Below are positions 7,638-16,931 of a stretch of DNA of 64,000 nt, one piece after another. The stretch covers positions 496,001 through 560,000 of the forward strand of contig NZ_CP091277.1 in assembly GCF_029633965.1 (NCBI RefSeq), written 5' to 3'. Below the pieces are notes generated by a model that made no database searches, was not told the DNA's origin, and saw only the letters and a list, made by a program, of their open reading frames with translations. The translations under genes and the position numbers were made by a program. The stretch is from Methanogenium sp. S4BF. GTDB lineage: Archaea > Halobacteriota > Methanomicrobia > Methanomicrobiales > Methanomicrobiaceae. The stretch's first letter is position 1. Each line of letters opens with the position of its first letter.

Positions 7638-9446
7638 GTGGCCAATTTTAAAAATTCATTTAAGATGCTTTATTATTTCTTTAAGCCATACAAGAAATTA
7701 TTAAGCGTTTATCTTATGAGCCTGATTTTATTCAGTGCTTTGGATGTATTCAGAGTAGCCCTCATATATCCAATTATTAATTATGGACTTGATGTAAATG
7801 TTAATCAGTCCATTTTTGACACCCTATTCCAGTTTGTCCTTCCTGGAAATATCAATCCATTTGTTGCATCCGGGATTTTCCTTGCAGTTATTACTATTAT
7901 TATGGCATTTTTCGAGATTATTGTAGCATATCTTGGAAGTATTACATATTCTAAAGTTAGGGACACTACCGATCGCTCAGTATTTAATACCATAAAAAAT
8001 CAGCCATATGAATATTTTGCCAAGCATAAACAGGGAGATTTACTTTATATTGGACAAGTGGCAGTAGATCAAACAGGAACCGCTGTAAGATATTTCATTG
8101 CATTTCTTCAAAATTTATTCTTATGTTTGTTTTACCTTTCTTTTATTTTCATATTGTCTTTTGAGATCAGTATTATTGTGCTTATTCTGGGAATCATATT
8201 TGTGTTTTTTGTAAAGAATACTATTTTTGTAAGGATTTACAAACATGGTTCAATTCTGAATACGGCAGCAAAAACAAAATCTGTCGTATATAATGAATTT
8301 ATATCTGGTATAAAATCAATATTTATTACCGATTCTGTAGATTTTTGGACAGTTAAATATGAAGTTGCTGTTAAAAAACTTCTTAATAGTTACACAAGAG
8401 TTCAGGTTCTTCAACGCATTCCAAGCATTATCAATAATTTTATATTATTTATGATAATAGGGCTTGGTGCTATAGGTCTGTATTTTTATACTGATGGAAA
8501 TTTTCTTCAGTATATTGGGATATTTGGTACATTTTTACTCGCACTTTACAGAATGATACCTGCCTTAAATGGCTGCCAGACACAATATGGTGCTATAATG
8601 CAGCAACTTCCTGCGATTGAAGCTGTTTACAGTGTTCTGAAAGATGAAACAAATGAATATGAAAGAAATATTGATAAAAAGAATATTCCTAAAAAAGTTT
8701 TCCAGTTTCAGAAGTTGATTACTTTCAAAAATGTTACCTTTAAGTATAGTGGTGGTTTGGATAAAACAATTAAAAATCTGTCTTTTGATATCCGAAAAAA
8801 TACACGAGTCGCTATTGTGGGCAATTCCGGTGCAGGCAAAACCACTATTGCCAATCTTCTGGCATTATTATACAAACCAACATCCGGTGATATCCTTATT
8901 GACGGGACAAATCTCAATGAATTTAACCATTCTGATTATTTGAAAACACTTGGATATCTGGGACAGGAAACATTTGTTTACCATGATACAATTAAAGAAA
9001 ATATCCGGTTTGGTCTTGATTGTAATGATGATGATATAATTGTGGCAGCAAAACTTGCGGATGCACATGATTTTATTTTAGCTACCACTGATGGTTATGA
9101 TACAATTATTGGTGATCAGGGAATAAAACTTTCCGGAGGTCAGCGCCAGAGAATTGCAATTGCAAGAATAATGCTGAGGAAACCTGAAATCCTGCTTCTT
9201 GATGAAGCAACAAGTGCACTTGATAATAGATCTGAACAACGTGTAATGGAGGCAGTTGATCGCATCTCAAAGAATATGACTGTAATTACTATTGCCCACC
9301 GTTTATCGACAGTTCAGAATGCTGATGTTATCTATGTTATGAAAGATGGTCAGATTTGTGAAAGCGGAAGCCACGAAGAATTGATTAAAACGCATGGAGA
9401 ATATTATAATCTCTACACAAAACAGGGAAATGCGAATGAAAAATAA
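7638..9446 (+). CDS. ABC-type exporter, fused membrane and ATPase domains (MsbA/lipid-linked glycan flippase type)
   Basis: A 602-residue half-transporter starting at GTG. Residues 1-330 hold about six hydrophobic helices (the first around 18-40). Residues 360-600 are the nucleotide-binding domain with Walker A GNSGAGKTT, the ABC signature LSGGQRQRIAIAR, Walker B ILLLDEATSALD and the switch histidine in TIAHRLSTV. It would act as a homodimer in the cytoplasmic membrane. Lying between nucleotide-sugar genes and the nonulosonic-acid cluster, it is the likely flippase for a lipid-linked oligosaccharide; that substrate is inferred from position. The gene is much more AT-rich than the dehydrogenase gene upstream. 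Confidence 0.88.
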   Translation: MANFKNSFKMLYYFFKPYKKLLSVYLMSLILFSALDVFRVALIYPIINYGLDVNVNQSIFDTLFQFVLPGNINPFVASGIFLAVITIIMAFFEIIVAYLGSITYSKVRDTTDRSVFNTIKNQPYEYFAKHKQGDLLYIGQVAVDQTGTAVRYFIAFLQNLFLCLFYLSFIFILSFEISIIVLILGIIFVFFVKNTIFVRIYKHGSILNTAAKTKSVVYNEFISGIKSIFITDSVDFWTVKYEVAVKKLLNSYTRVQVLQRIPSIINNFILFMIIGLGAIGLYFYTDGNFLQYIGIFGTFLLALYRMIPALNGCQTQYGAIMQQLPAIEAVYSVLKDETNEYERNIDKKNIPKKVFQFQKLITFKNVTFKYSGGLDKTIKNLSFDIRKNTRVAIVGNSGAGKTTIANLLALLYKPTSGDILIDGTNLNEFNHSDYLKTLGYLGQETFVYHDTIKENIRFGLDCNDDDIIVAAKLADAHDFILATTDGYDTIIGDQGIKLSGGQRQRIAIARIMLRKPEILLLDEATSALDNRSEQRVMEAVDRISKNMTVITIAHRLSTVQNADVIYVMKDGQICESGSHEELIKTHGEYYNLYTKQGNANEK

Positions 9447-9684
9447 TTGAGCATTACAATATGTGATAATTCGCAGGGGGTGGGTAGGCATCCACTTCCT
9501 AAGGTTGTAGTTTTTAACGCGACAAAAGATGGTGGAATTTAGTGGTCAGAAATTTGAAGTATTGTCAATATTTTTTACCAAGATTTCGTCACACAAATAA
9601 AATATGGAAAGAGTCATTCTTATTTTAAGACAGACATTAGAAAATTCAGAGATAGTTTTTCATATCCAGAAGGATACTCTATTC

Positions 9685-10368
9685 ATGGTTAAATCAATTA
9701 TTGCAATAATCCCTGCCCGTGGAGGGAGCAAGGGCATTCCACAAAAAAATATCAAAATGTTGGGAGATAAACCTTTAATCGCATATACAATAGAAGAATC
9801 TTTAAAATCAAAATATTTGGATCATGTTTTTGTCTCCACTGAAGATCCTGAAATCGGTGAAATCTCAAAAACATTTGGCTCAGAGGTGATTGAACGCCCG
9901 ACTGCCCTATCCGAAGATACCTCAAAAAGTGTGGATGCAATATTGCATGCAATTGAATATTTAGAAAAGAAAAATATTCAGACCCAAATTGTCGTTCTGC
10001 TACAACCGACATCACCATTACGAAACACAGAAGATATCGATGCGGCAATAAAATTATTCCTGGATAACGAGTGTGATTCGGTTATAAGTGTCTGTGAACC
10101 GGATCACTCTCCCTTTTGGTGCTTTACATTCAATGGGGAGTATCTTCAACCCCTTTTTAATGAAAAATATGATAATAAACGAAGACAGGATCTTCCAAGA
10201 GTATTTATGCCGAATGGCGCAATCTATGTTTCTAGTCCTGAATCAATTAGGAGGTTAACTGGTTTTATTGGAAACAAAGTAATTCCCTATTGTATGCCCC
10301 CAGAAAGAAGCATAGATATTGACACACCACTAGACTTTACTATTGCAGAAGTTTTAATTAATAAGTAA
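9685..10368 (+). CDS. neuA: CMP-nonulosonic acid cytidylyltransferase (NeuA/LegF type)
   Basis: A 228-residue cytidylyltransferase with the N-terminal CTP-binding signature IIPARGGSKGIPQKN, then VSTEDPEI, LLQPTSPLR and the metal-binding IDIDTPLDF near the end. It activates a nonulosonic acid (sialic, legionaminic or similar) with CTP. The frame is open 27 codons further upstream, but ATG at 9685 is preferred: it follows AGAAGGAT by about 9 bases and matches the family start. It is the first gene of a six-gene set that follows in the same direction. The neighbours suggest CMP-legionaminic acid rather than CMP-sialic acid as product; that is inference. Confidence 0.87.
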   Translation: MVKSIIAIIPARGGSKGIPQKNIKMLGDKPLIAYTIEESLKSKYLDHVFVSTEDPEIGEISKTFGSEVIERPTALSEDTSKSVDAILHAIEYLEKKNIQTQIVVLLQPTSPLRNTEDIDAAIKLFLDNECDSVISVCEPDHSPFWCFTFNGEYLQPLFNEKYDNKRRQDLPRVFMPNGAIYVSSPESIRRLTGFIGNKVIPYCMPPERSIDIDTPLDFTIAEVLINK

Positions 10369-10401
10369 ATTATCCTAATTTTATTTTCAGGAGAAATGAC
10401 A

Positions 10402-11454
10402 ATGCAACAACAAATAAAAATTGAAAACAATATAATTGGACCACAAAATCCCTGTTTCATTATCGCTGAGGCAGGTGTCAACCATAACGGAGATGTCGCT
10501 TTGGCAAAAAAACTCATCGATGCCGCATTTGAAGCGGGTGCTGATGCAGTTAAATTCCAGACATTTAAAGCCGAAAACATTGTCACCCCCACTGCTGAGA
10601 AGGCAGAATACCAGAAAATGAGAACAGGAACAAGTGAATCCCAATATGAGATGATAAAGAAACTTGAACTTTCTGAAGCTGATTTCTGGGATCTCTCGGA
10701 ATATGCAAAGAATGCAGGTATTCTCTTTTTGTCTACTCCATTTGACGAAGAGAGTGTTGATCTCCTGGATGAGATAGGTGTGCCTGCATTCAAGATACCT
10801 TCTGGAGAGATTACAAACTTCCCACTCCTAAAAAAAATTGCACAAAAGTCCATACCCATTATTTTGTCAACAGGAATGGCCACACTTGGTGAAGTTGAGG
10901 AATCGGTAAACTATCTTAAGAAATATGGTGCAGAAGAAATCATTCTTCTTCACTGCACCACCAGTTATCCTGCCCCAGTGAAATCTGTGAATCTGCGTGC
11001 AATGGATACATTGCGCTGTGCATTTCAGATCCAGGTCGGATACTCCGATCACACGGAGGGGATCACAGTTCCTATTGCAGCTGTTGCCAAGGGTGCATGT
11101 GTCATTGAGAAACATTTTACTCTTGACAAGACTCTCCCCGGCCCAGATCATAAAGCCTCTCTTGATCCTCAAGAACTTACCATGATGGTGAAGGCGATAC
11201 GGGATGTGGAACATGCCCTTGGTAACGGGATAAAGGGTCCAAATGATGAGGAAAAATCAATAAAAACGGTTTCCCGGAGAAGTATCGTCGCAAAACGGGA
11301 TCTAAAAGAAGGAGATATTCTGACCGAGGAGGATTTGACAATAAAAAGACCTGGAACCGGAATTGAACCAAAGTATGTTGATTCAATCGTGCAAAAGAAG
11401 ACAAGGATTTTGATTCGAAAAGATCAAGTGATTACATGGGATATGATTGAATGA
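10402..11454 (+). CDS. neuB: Nonulosonic acid synthase (NeuB/LegI family)
   Basis: A 350-residue TIM-barrel synthase with a C-terminal SAF (antifreeze-like) domain from about residue 285. Family motifs are AEAGVNHNGD, AVKFQTFKAEN, GVPAFKIPSGEI and LSTGMATLGEVE, with SRRSIVAKRDLKEGDILTEE in the SAF domain. It condenses a 2,4-diacetamido-2,4,6-trideoxy-mannose or ManNAc with phosphoenolpyruvate to a nine-carbon sugar acid. ATG at 10402 is chosen over ATG 10396 because CAGGAG at 10388-10393 is 8 bases away from it. The last four bases overlap the next gene (ATGA), indicating coupled translation. Confidence 0.9.
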   Translation: MQQQIKIENNIIGPQNPCFIIAEAGVNHNGDVALAKKLIDAAFEAGADAVKFQTFKAENIVTPTAEKAEYQKMRTGTSESQYEMIKKLELSEADFWDLSEYAKNAGILFLSTPFDEESVDLLDEIGVPAFKIPSGEITNFPLLKKIAQKSIPIILSTGMATLGEVEESVNYLKKYGAEEIILLHCTTSYPAPVKSVNLRAMDTLRCAFQIQVGYSDHTEGITVPIAAVAKGACVIEKHFTLDKTLPGPDHKASLDPQELTMMVKAIRDVEHALGNGIKGPNDEEKSIKTVSRRSIVAKRDLKEGDILTEEDLTIKRPGTGIEPKYVDSIVQKKTRILIRKDQVITWDMIE

Positions 11455-12590
11455 AACGTAAAATACTATATATTAGCGGTACTCGGGCAGATTATGGTCT
11501 GATGCGGTCGGTTTTACATCAAATTCATAATCATGAGTCTCTTTCCCTTGATATTGCTGTCACCGGCATGCATCTGATGGATGAATTCGGGACGACAGTT
11601 GATGAAATAAAAAAAGATGGATTCAATTATCATATTGTCGATGTTCGGTATGATGCCGATACGAAAGAATCTATGGTCCAATTTATTGGAAAATTTATTC
11701 AGCATCTCACACCACTTATTCAAAAAATTAAACCGGATATTATTCTTGTTCTCGGGGATAGAGGAGAGATGCTTGGTGGAGCTATTGTCGGAGCATACCT
11801 GAGCATTCCCGTTGCCCATATACATGGGGGAGAGGTCACGTCCACTGTTGATGACCTTGCACGACATGCAATAACGAAATTATCCCAGATTCATTTCCCT
11901 GCCACTGAAGAAAGTGCACAGCGAATTCACCATATGGGAGAGGACCCGTCACAAATATTTGTTGTCGGTGCCCCGGGTCTGGATCAAATTCTCCATGAAC
12001 CACTACTGCAGCCTGAAGAAATTGAGAAAAAATACCATCTGAATTTTTCGGATAAGGTACTACTTGTCGTTCAGCATCCTGTAACACTTGAAACCGATCA
12101 AGCCCCAGAACAAATGAGAGAGACATTGGAGGCAGTATCAGTATTTCAATACCAGACGGTCATCATATATCCAAATGCTGATGCAGGAGGGAGAGGGATG
12201 ATCGATGTGATCAAAGAATATGAGCATCTACCCTTTATCCAGACATACAAAAGCATCTCACACAAGGATTACCTCAGTTTAATGCAGCATTCATCTGTTT
12301 TAATTGGAAATTCAAGCAGTGGCATCATCGAAGCCCCTTCGTTTGGACTTCCTGTAATTAATATTGGGTCTCGACAAGAGGGAAGAGAGAGAGGGGATAA
12401 TATTGTAGAGGCTGAATACAACCGGAATTCAATAGTATCGGCAATAAAATATGTATTAAATGATCAATCATTTATATACAAGGTCAATTTGAAAATAAAT
12501 CCCTATGGTGATGGTTGCTCTGGTAAAAAAATTACGAACATCCTGAATTCAGTAACGATAAACAATCAATTATTGCAGAAACGGAGATAA
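11451..12590 (+). CDS. neuC: Hydrolysing UDP-sugar 2-epimerase (NeuC/LegG family)
   Basis: A 379-residue GT-B-fold epimerase of the NeuC branch. N-terminal SGTRADYGLMRSVL, LGDRGEMLGGA and HIHGGEVT, and C-terminal GNSSSGIIEAPSFGLPVINI, are the family signatures. It removes UDP and inverts C2: UDP-GlcNAc to ManNAc in the sialic pathway, or UDP-2,4-diacetamido-trideoxyglucose to the free trideoxymannose in the legionaminic pathway. Because a dehydratase, an aminotransferase and an acetyltransferase follow in the same operon, the LegG role is more likely. It overlaps the neuB-like gene by 4 bases. Confidence 0.88.
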   Translation: MKRKILYISGTRADYGLMRSVLHQIHNHESLSLDIAVTGMHLMDEFGTTVDEIKKDGFNYHIVDVRYDADTKESMVQFIGKFIQHLTPLIQKIKPDIILVLGDRGEMLGGAIVGAYLSIPVAHIHGGEVTSTVDDLARHAITKLSQIHFPATEESAQRIHHMGEDPSQIFVVGAPGLDQILHEPLLQPEEIEKKYHLNFSDKVLLVVQHPVTLETDQAPEQMRETLEAVSVFQYQTVIIYPNADAGGRGMIDVIKEYEHLPFIQTYKSISHKDYLSLMQHSSVLIGNSSSGIIEAPSFGLPVINIGSRQEGRERGDNIVEAEYNRNSIVSAIKYVLNDQSFIYKVNLKINPYGDGCSGKKITNILNSVTINNQLLQKRR

Positions 12591-12593
12591 AGA

Positions 12594-13022
12594 ATGAGAT
12601 TTAAAAATTGGGAATATCCAATAATTGAAGATGGAAAACCTACTAAGTACAATTGGATAGTTCAACACACAGAAAAACTGAAACTCGGCCATATGACTGA
12701 CATTGGAGCATTTACATATGTTAATGCACAATATGGTGTAGATATTGAAGATAATGTCCAGATAGGTTCACATTGCTCAATATATTCACTTTCCACAATT
12801 GACAATAAAACAGGTCGGATTGTCTTGAAGAAAAATTGCAAAATCGGGACCCACTCTGTAGTGATGCCTGGTGTCACCATTGGAGAAAATTCAATCATTG
12901 GGGCTTTTAGTTTTGTAAATCAAGATATTCCTGATAATGTGATTGCATATGGCGTGCCTGCCCGAATAATTAAAATGATTGAATCGGATAACAAAAATCT
13001 TGACTCTGAAGTTACTGATTGA
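12594..13022 (+). CDS. Left-handed beta-helix acetyltransferase (candidate for C4 amino-sugar N-acetylation)
   Basis: A 142-residue hexapeptide-repeat protein. Imperfect repeats run through most of its length (IEDNVQIGSHCSIYS, KKNCKIGTHSVVMPGVTIGE, NSIIGAFSFVNQDIP) and it ends with AYGVPARIIK, typical of trimeric acyltransferases. It lacks the N-terminal nucleotide-sugar-binding domain of PglD/NeuD proteins. Sitting 3 bases after the neuC-like gene and 3 before the aminotransferase gene, it is the natural candidate for acetyl-CoA-dependent acetylation of the 4-amino sugar (LegH step). The substrate is inferred from context. Confidence 0.8.
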   Translation: MRFKNWEYPIIEDGKPTKYNWIVQHTEKLKLGHMTDIGAFTYVNAQYGVDIEDNVQIGSHCSIYSLSTIDNKTGRIVLKKNCKIGTHSVVMPGVTIGENSIIGAFSFVNQDIPDNVIAYGVPARIIKMIESDNKNLDSEVTD

Positions 13023-13025
13023 TAT

Positions 13026-14153
13026 ATGACATGGAAAATACCTCTCTTTAAAATGTACTGGGACGAAGAAGACGTCAGTGCGGTTAGTGAAACAATTCGC
13101 TCAGGAATGAACTGGGCAGTTGGAGCAAATGTTTCTAAATTTGAAGAAGATATCGCAAATTATAATGGAACAAAATACTGTCTCACGTTCAATTCCGGAA
13201 CCTCAGCACTCCACGCCGCCCTCATTGCCCACGGAATATCCACAGGTGATGAGGTAATTGTACCCTCGTTCACCTTCATCGCAACTGCAAACGCACCTCA
13301 ATTCGTCGGAGCAAAACCAGTCTTTGCAGACATCGAAGAAACAACCTATGGGTTAGACCCTGAAGATGTGATCGAACGTATCACTCCCAGAACAAAAGCT
13401 ATTATGCCGGTTCATTATGGGGGGTGCCCCTGTAGAATTCAGGAGCTGCGGGAAATCGCTGAGGACCATAATCTGATCCTCATCGAGGACGCTGCAGAAG
13501 CCTTTGGAGCTTCTGTCGGTGGCAAGAAAGTTGGAACCTTCGGCGATTCAGCGATGATGAGTTTTTGCCAGAATAAAATCATAACAACAGGAGAAGGAGG
13601 TGCGATCGTGACCGATTCACGAGATGTATATGAAAAAATGAAACTCATCCATTCGCATGGTCGCCTGGAAACTTCAGATTATTTTTCAACAACCGCGGTA
13701 ATGGACTATATCTCTCTTGGGTATAACTTCAGGTTGTCAAATATTACAGCTGCATTGGGAATATCTCAACTAAACAAGGTAGAAGATATTATCGGGATGC
13801 GACGTGCTGATGCTGCATACTATATACAGCAGTTGGAGGCTGAAGTGCCTGATTGTGTTATTCCAAGACTCCCTGAGGATTACTATCATGTCTATCAGTT
13901 GTTTTCAATCCGGGTAAAAAACAGGGACGCTCTGATAAAACACCTTGAGAGAAAAGGCATCATGTCAAAAATATACTTTTCACCGGTTCATCAGACAGAC
14001 TTTTATCAGAAAAAAATGAAAAATTCAAGTACATTGCCTGTGACGCAAGAGATATCTGATGATATCATAAGTCTGCCTTTCTATCCAGGGATTTCACGGG
14101 ACGATATTGATTTTGTAGTTGCCAATATTAAAGAATTTTATGAGGCGATGTAA
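13026..14153 (+). CDS. PLP-dependent sugar aminotransferase (DegT/DnrJ/EryC1 family, LegC-like)
   Basis: A 375-residue aminotransferase. FNSGTSALHAALIAHGI near residue 56 and PSFTFIATANAP bind the cofactor phosphate, IEDAAEAFGA carries the aspartate for the pyridine ring, and FCQNKIITTGEGGA holds the Schiff-base lysine. It would transfer an amino group to C4 of a UDP-4-keto-6-deoxy sugar in nonulosonic acid synthesis. The start overlaps nothing; the stop overlaps the next start by one base (TAATG). LegC rather than PseC is inferred from the companion genes. Confidence 0.86.
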   Translation: MTWKIPLFKMYWDEEDVSAVSETIRSGMNWAVGANVSKFEEDIANYNGTKYCLTFNSGTSALHAALIAHGISTGDEVIVPSFTFIATANAPQFVGAKPVFADIEETTYGLDPEDVIERITPRTKAIMPVHYGGCPCRIQELREIAEDHNLILIEDAAEAFGASVGGKKVGTFGDSAMMSFCQNKIITTGEGGAIVTDSRDVYEKMKLIHSHGRLETSDYFSTTAVMDYISLGYNFRLSNITAALGISQLNKVEDIIGMRRADAAYYIQQLEAEVPDCVIPRLPEDYYHVYQLFSIRVKNRDALIKHLERKGIMSKIYFSPVHQTDFYQKKMKNSSTLPVTQEISDDIISLPFYPGISRDDIDFVVANIKEFYEAM

Positions 14154-15184
14154 TGGTTTCAGATTACTATAGAGATAAAACAATTCTGGTCACCGGAGGG
14201 GCAGGGAGTATAGGGAGTGAGATTGTAAGGAAACTTTCTTTATTAGGTCCTTCTGTATTACGTGTTCTCGATAATGATGAAACCGCCTTGTTTAATCTTA
14301 CATCACAAATTGATTCTCAGCAGCAGATCGTTCGGCCACTCTATGGCGATATAGGTGATGAAAACCGACTTGAAATGGCAATGGAAGGTGTGGATATTGT
14401 ATTTCATGCAGCAGCAATGAAGCATGTGCCAATTTGTGAGTACAATCCATTTGAAGCTGTTAAAACAAATGTTATCGGTACTCAAAATGTAATTAGGGCT
14501 GCTCTAAACCAGAATGTTGATAAATTCATTCTGATCAGCACAGACAAGGCGGTCAATCCTTTAAATGTAATGGGAACTACCAAACAACTTGCTGAAAAGC
14601 TTACCATATCGTCCAATCATTACCGTGGATCGAAACGCACGAAATTATCCTGTGTCAGGTTTGGAAATGTAATGAATTCACGTGGTTCTGTTGTTCCAAT
14701 TTTTCATGAACAGATAAAAAGAGGCGATCCTGTAACTGTTACAAATCCGAATATGACCCGGTTTATGATGACAATTCCGGAAGCAGTGGATTTTATTCTT
14801 CATTCAGCTATAATATGTATGGGCAGAGAAATTTTTGTTAAAAAAATGAAGTCAGTTAAAATCTGTGACTTGGCTGAGTCAATGATTGAATATTTCGCTC
14901 CAAAATATGGTTACAACGCTGATGAAATAAAAATTAAGGTAGTTGGAGACAGGGATGGAGAAAAAATGGATGAAGAATTATTTTCTGCTGATGAATTAAA
15001 ATATGTATACGAAAATAATGAGATATATGTCGTTTTGCCCCAGTTCAGTTATTCAAAAAATTATGGAAATGGTGTTGCTGATGATGGTTCTTTTTCTAAG
15101 GTTGAAGATAAGGTTTATTCTTCAAATAACACAGGATATTTGGATAAAAAAGAGATCTTTGAGTTATTAAAAGAGGTTGAGTGA
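14153..15184 (+). CDS. UDP-N-acetylglucosamine 4,6-dehydratase (CapD/PseB/LegB-like)
   Basis: A 343-residue short-chain dehydrogenase of the polysaccharide-synthesis (Polysacc_synt_2) type. TGGAGSIGSEIVRKL near residue 14 binds NAD(P), followed by AAAMKHVPICEYNP and STDKAVNPLNVMGTTKQLAE. In this last segment methionine replaces the usual catalytic tyrosine, as in dehydratases of this subfamily, and RFGNVMNSRGSVVPIF follows. It makes UDP-4-keto-6-deoxy-GlcNAc, the first committed step of the pathway. There is no membrane segment, so it is a soluble form. It is the last gene of the six-gene set, although its reaction comes first. Confidence 0.86.
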   Translation: MVSDYYRDKTILVTGGAGSIGSEIVRKLSLLGPSVLRVLDNDETALFNLTSQIDSQQQIVRPLYGDIGDENRLEMAMEGVDIVFHAAAMKHVPICEYNPFEAVKTNVIGTQNVIRAALNQNVDKFILISTDKAVNPLNVMGTTKQLAEKLTISSNHYRGSKRTKLSCVRFGNVMNSRGSVVPIFHEQIKRGDPVTVTNPNMTRFMMTIPEAVDFILHSAIICMGREIFVKKMKSVKICDLAESMIEYFAPKYGYNADEIKIKVVGDRDGEKMDEELFSADELKYVYENNEIYVVLPQFSYSKNYGNGVADDGSFSKVEDKVYSSNNTGYLDKKEIFELLKEVE

Positions 15185-15226
15185 TTTTAATTTATGTGTC
15201 TAATTCTTGTACCTTAAATCAGATAG

Positions 15227-15236
15227 TTTATATATC
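15227..15236 (+). promoter_or_regulatory. TATA box upstream of the surface-carbohydrate gene at 15318
   Basis: TTTATATATC is close to the archaeal TATA consensus and stands alone in a 133-base gap. It predicts a start near 15262 and a leader of about 55 bases ending in AAGGAG at 15306-15311. The gene at 15318 is therefore probably a separate transcription unit from the nonulosonic acid operon. Confidence 0.5.
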
Positions 15237-15317
15237 CTTAAAAATCCAGACATCTATAAAATAAATAAGAAATTAATGTGATTAACTCAATCATATAATT
15301 ATTTCAAGGAGTTTTAA

Positions 15318-16643
15318 ATGAAGAAACGTAAATACCTGTATTTGCCTATTGAAACTAAATCTAGAGAATTTGAGGCCAAAATGCTTCTTGCTCTTGAAGC
15401 AGTTAATCGTGGGTATGCTGTAATTATTGGAAATAAATCAATGAATAATTTATTAAAAATAATGCCTACTGGCGTATATTTTTATATGAATTCAACATCC
15501 CCTATGCAAAAGATATTTGCTAAATTTAAATCACAAGGTCATATTATTGTTGTACATGATGAAGAAGGTCTAGTTCAATCCAGTGACCAAAGATATATGG
15601 ACGGAAGACTTAGGTTCGACACTATTAATGAAGTGGATTCATATTTTTGTTGGGGAAAACACCAGAAAGAATTAGTTTCTAAAGTTGTAGAAGAATATTC
15701 AGCGAATACAAAAGTAGTGAATACCGGTCATCCAAGAATTGATCTACTTAGATCTCCAATCTCCCTTTATGAAAATCCTCAAAAAACTGAAAAGTCAACA
15801 ATATTAATTAACACAAAACATGCCGAATATAACCATAATAAGGGGGAAAATGGCTGGATTGAAATAATGAAAATTCACAATATGATTAATTCTCAAGAAG
15901 AAATGGATTTAAGATTAGATCAGGTGAAATATAAAAAAGCACTTTTTTCTGAATATAAAACATTAATTGAAGAATTAAGTTCTGAATTTTCAAATTCTAA
16001 TATTATTGTACGACCTCACCCAAGTGAAAATGGAAATGTTTGGAAAATATTTGCAGAAGATTTTCCAAATGTTGTAGTAGATAGATCTAAATCAGTAGGT
16101 TATTGGATAAAAAAATCTGATGTTGTAATACATACAAGTTGTACAACAGGAATTGAAGCATTTTTTCTTGGTAAATTGCCAATAACCTATAAACCCATCC
16201 CTGAATATAGATTTGGAGAAGCATTACCGGATTTAGTTAGTTTTGAAACTGACAATGTGAAAGAAGTTGTTGATGTAATTCATTCTGTTATAGATGATAA
16301 ATTTAATATTGATGAACATTTTGATAAAAATGTGGCAAAATTAGAACCATACATCTCTAACATTTCTGGGCCATTTTCTTATCAGTTAATTATGGATGAA
16401 ATAGATAAAATTCCTCTAATTCAGTATAATATTTCATATTTTAATCATATTTCTTTATCTATGAAAATATTTGTGAGTCATCTGAGTAATATAAAAAACA
16501 ATCTACTGAATGTAGAGACAAGAAGCATTAGTCTTGAAGAAATGAATGATGTTGTTGATAAATTTGTTCCAATTTTGAAACTTAGGAAAAGACCTAAGAT
16601 AAAAAAATTGATAAATAATGTCTATCTGATCCAAAACGGTTGA
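15318..16643 (+). CDS. Surface-carbohydrate biosynthesis protein, putative GT-B glycosyltransferase
   Basis: A 441-residue protein starting with KYLYLPIETKSREFEAKMLL and containing IIVRPHPSENG near residue 230 and VIHTSCTTGIEAFFLGKLPI near 270. These histidine-proline and serine/threonine-rich nucleotide-binding motifs are those of capsule-type and CDP-glycerol or sialyl transferases and of the protein family annotated as surface carbohydrate biosynthesis. No transmembrane segment is evident. Coming directly after the CMP-sugar operon, it is the best candidate in the window for the transferase that uses the CMP-activated sugar, but this is inference from position. Confidence 0.6.
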   Translation: MKKRKYLYLPIETKSREFEAKMLLALEAVNRGYAVIIGNKSMNNLLKIMPTGVYFYMNSTSPMQKIFAKFKSQGHIIVVHDEEGLVQSSDQRYMDGRLRFDTINEVDSYFCWGKHQKELVSKVVEEYSANTKVVNTGHPRIDLLRSPISLYENPQKTEKSTILINTKHAEYNHNKGENGWIEIMKIHNMINSQEEMDLRLDQVKYKKALFSEYKTLIEELSSEFSNSNIIVRPHPSENGNVWKIFAEDFPNVVVDRSKSVGYWIKKSDVVIHTSCTTGIEAFFLGKLPITYKPIPEYRFGEALPDLVSFETDNVKEVVDVIHSVIDDKFNIDEHFDKNVAKLEPYISNISGPFSYQLIMDEIDKIPLIQYNISYFNHISLSMKIFVSHLSNIKNNLLNVETRSISLEEMNDVVDKFVPILKLRKRPKIKKLINNVYLIQNG

Positions 16644-16647
16644 TTTT

Positions 16648-16785
16648 ATGAAAATTATGAAGCAATATTTAGTTTGTGAAATTGATAAAATAGTAGAAGT
16701 TAATAGAATTGATCACAATAAATCTGTTGTATCACTTTCTAATGTATATTACTTGTCAATAATGAGTTATTTTATAAAGATGTAG
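16648..16785 (+). CDS. Doubtful 45-residue ORF
   Basis: ATG at 16648 to TAG 16783-16785, five bases after the preceding gene. The product (starting MKIMKQYLVCEIDKIVEVN) has no recognisable motif and no Shine-Dalgarno sequence. It might be the ruined start of an older gene, or chance in AT-rich DNA. Confidence 0.15.
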   Translation: MKIMKQYLVCEIDKIVEVNRIDHNKSVVSLSNVYYLSIMSYFIKM

Positions 16786-16931
16786 TGAAATATCCAGTTA
16801 TTTAGTGACATTAATTGAAAATTGTGTTAATATTAAATGAAATTTGGGGCTGCGCAAATACCTTTGTTTTAGCCAATTTAAATATTAGGTAATGGTTCCA
16901 TAAGTAGAATTATTATTAAAAGAGGTAATGA

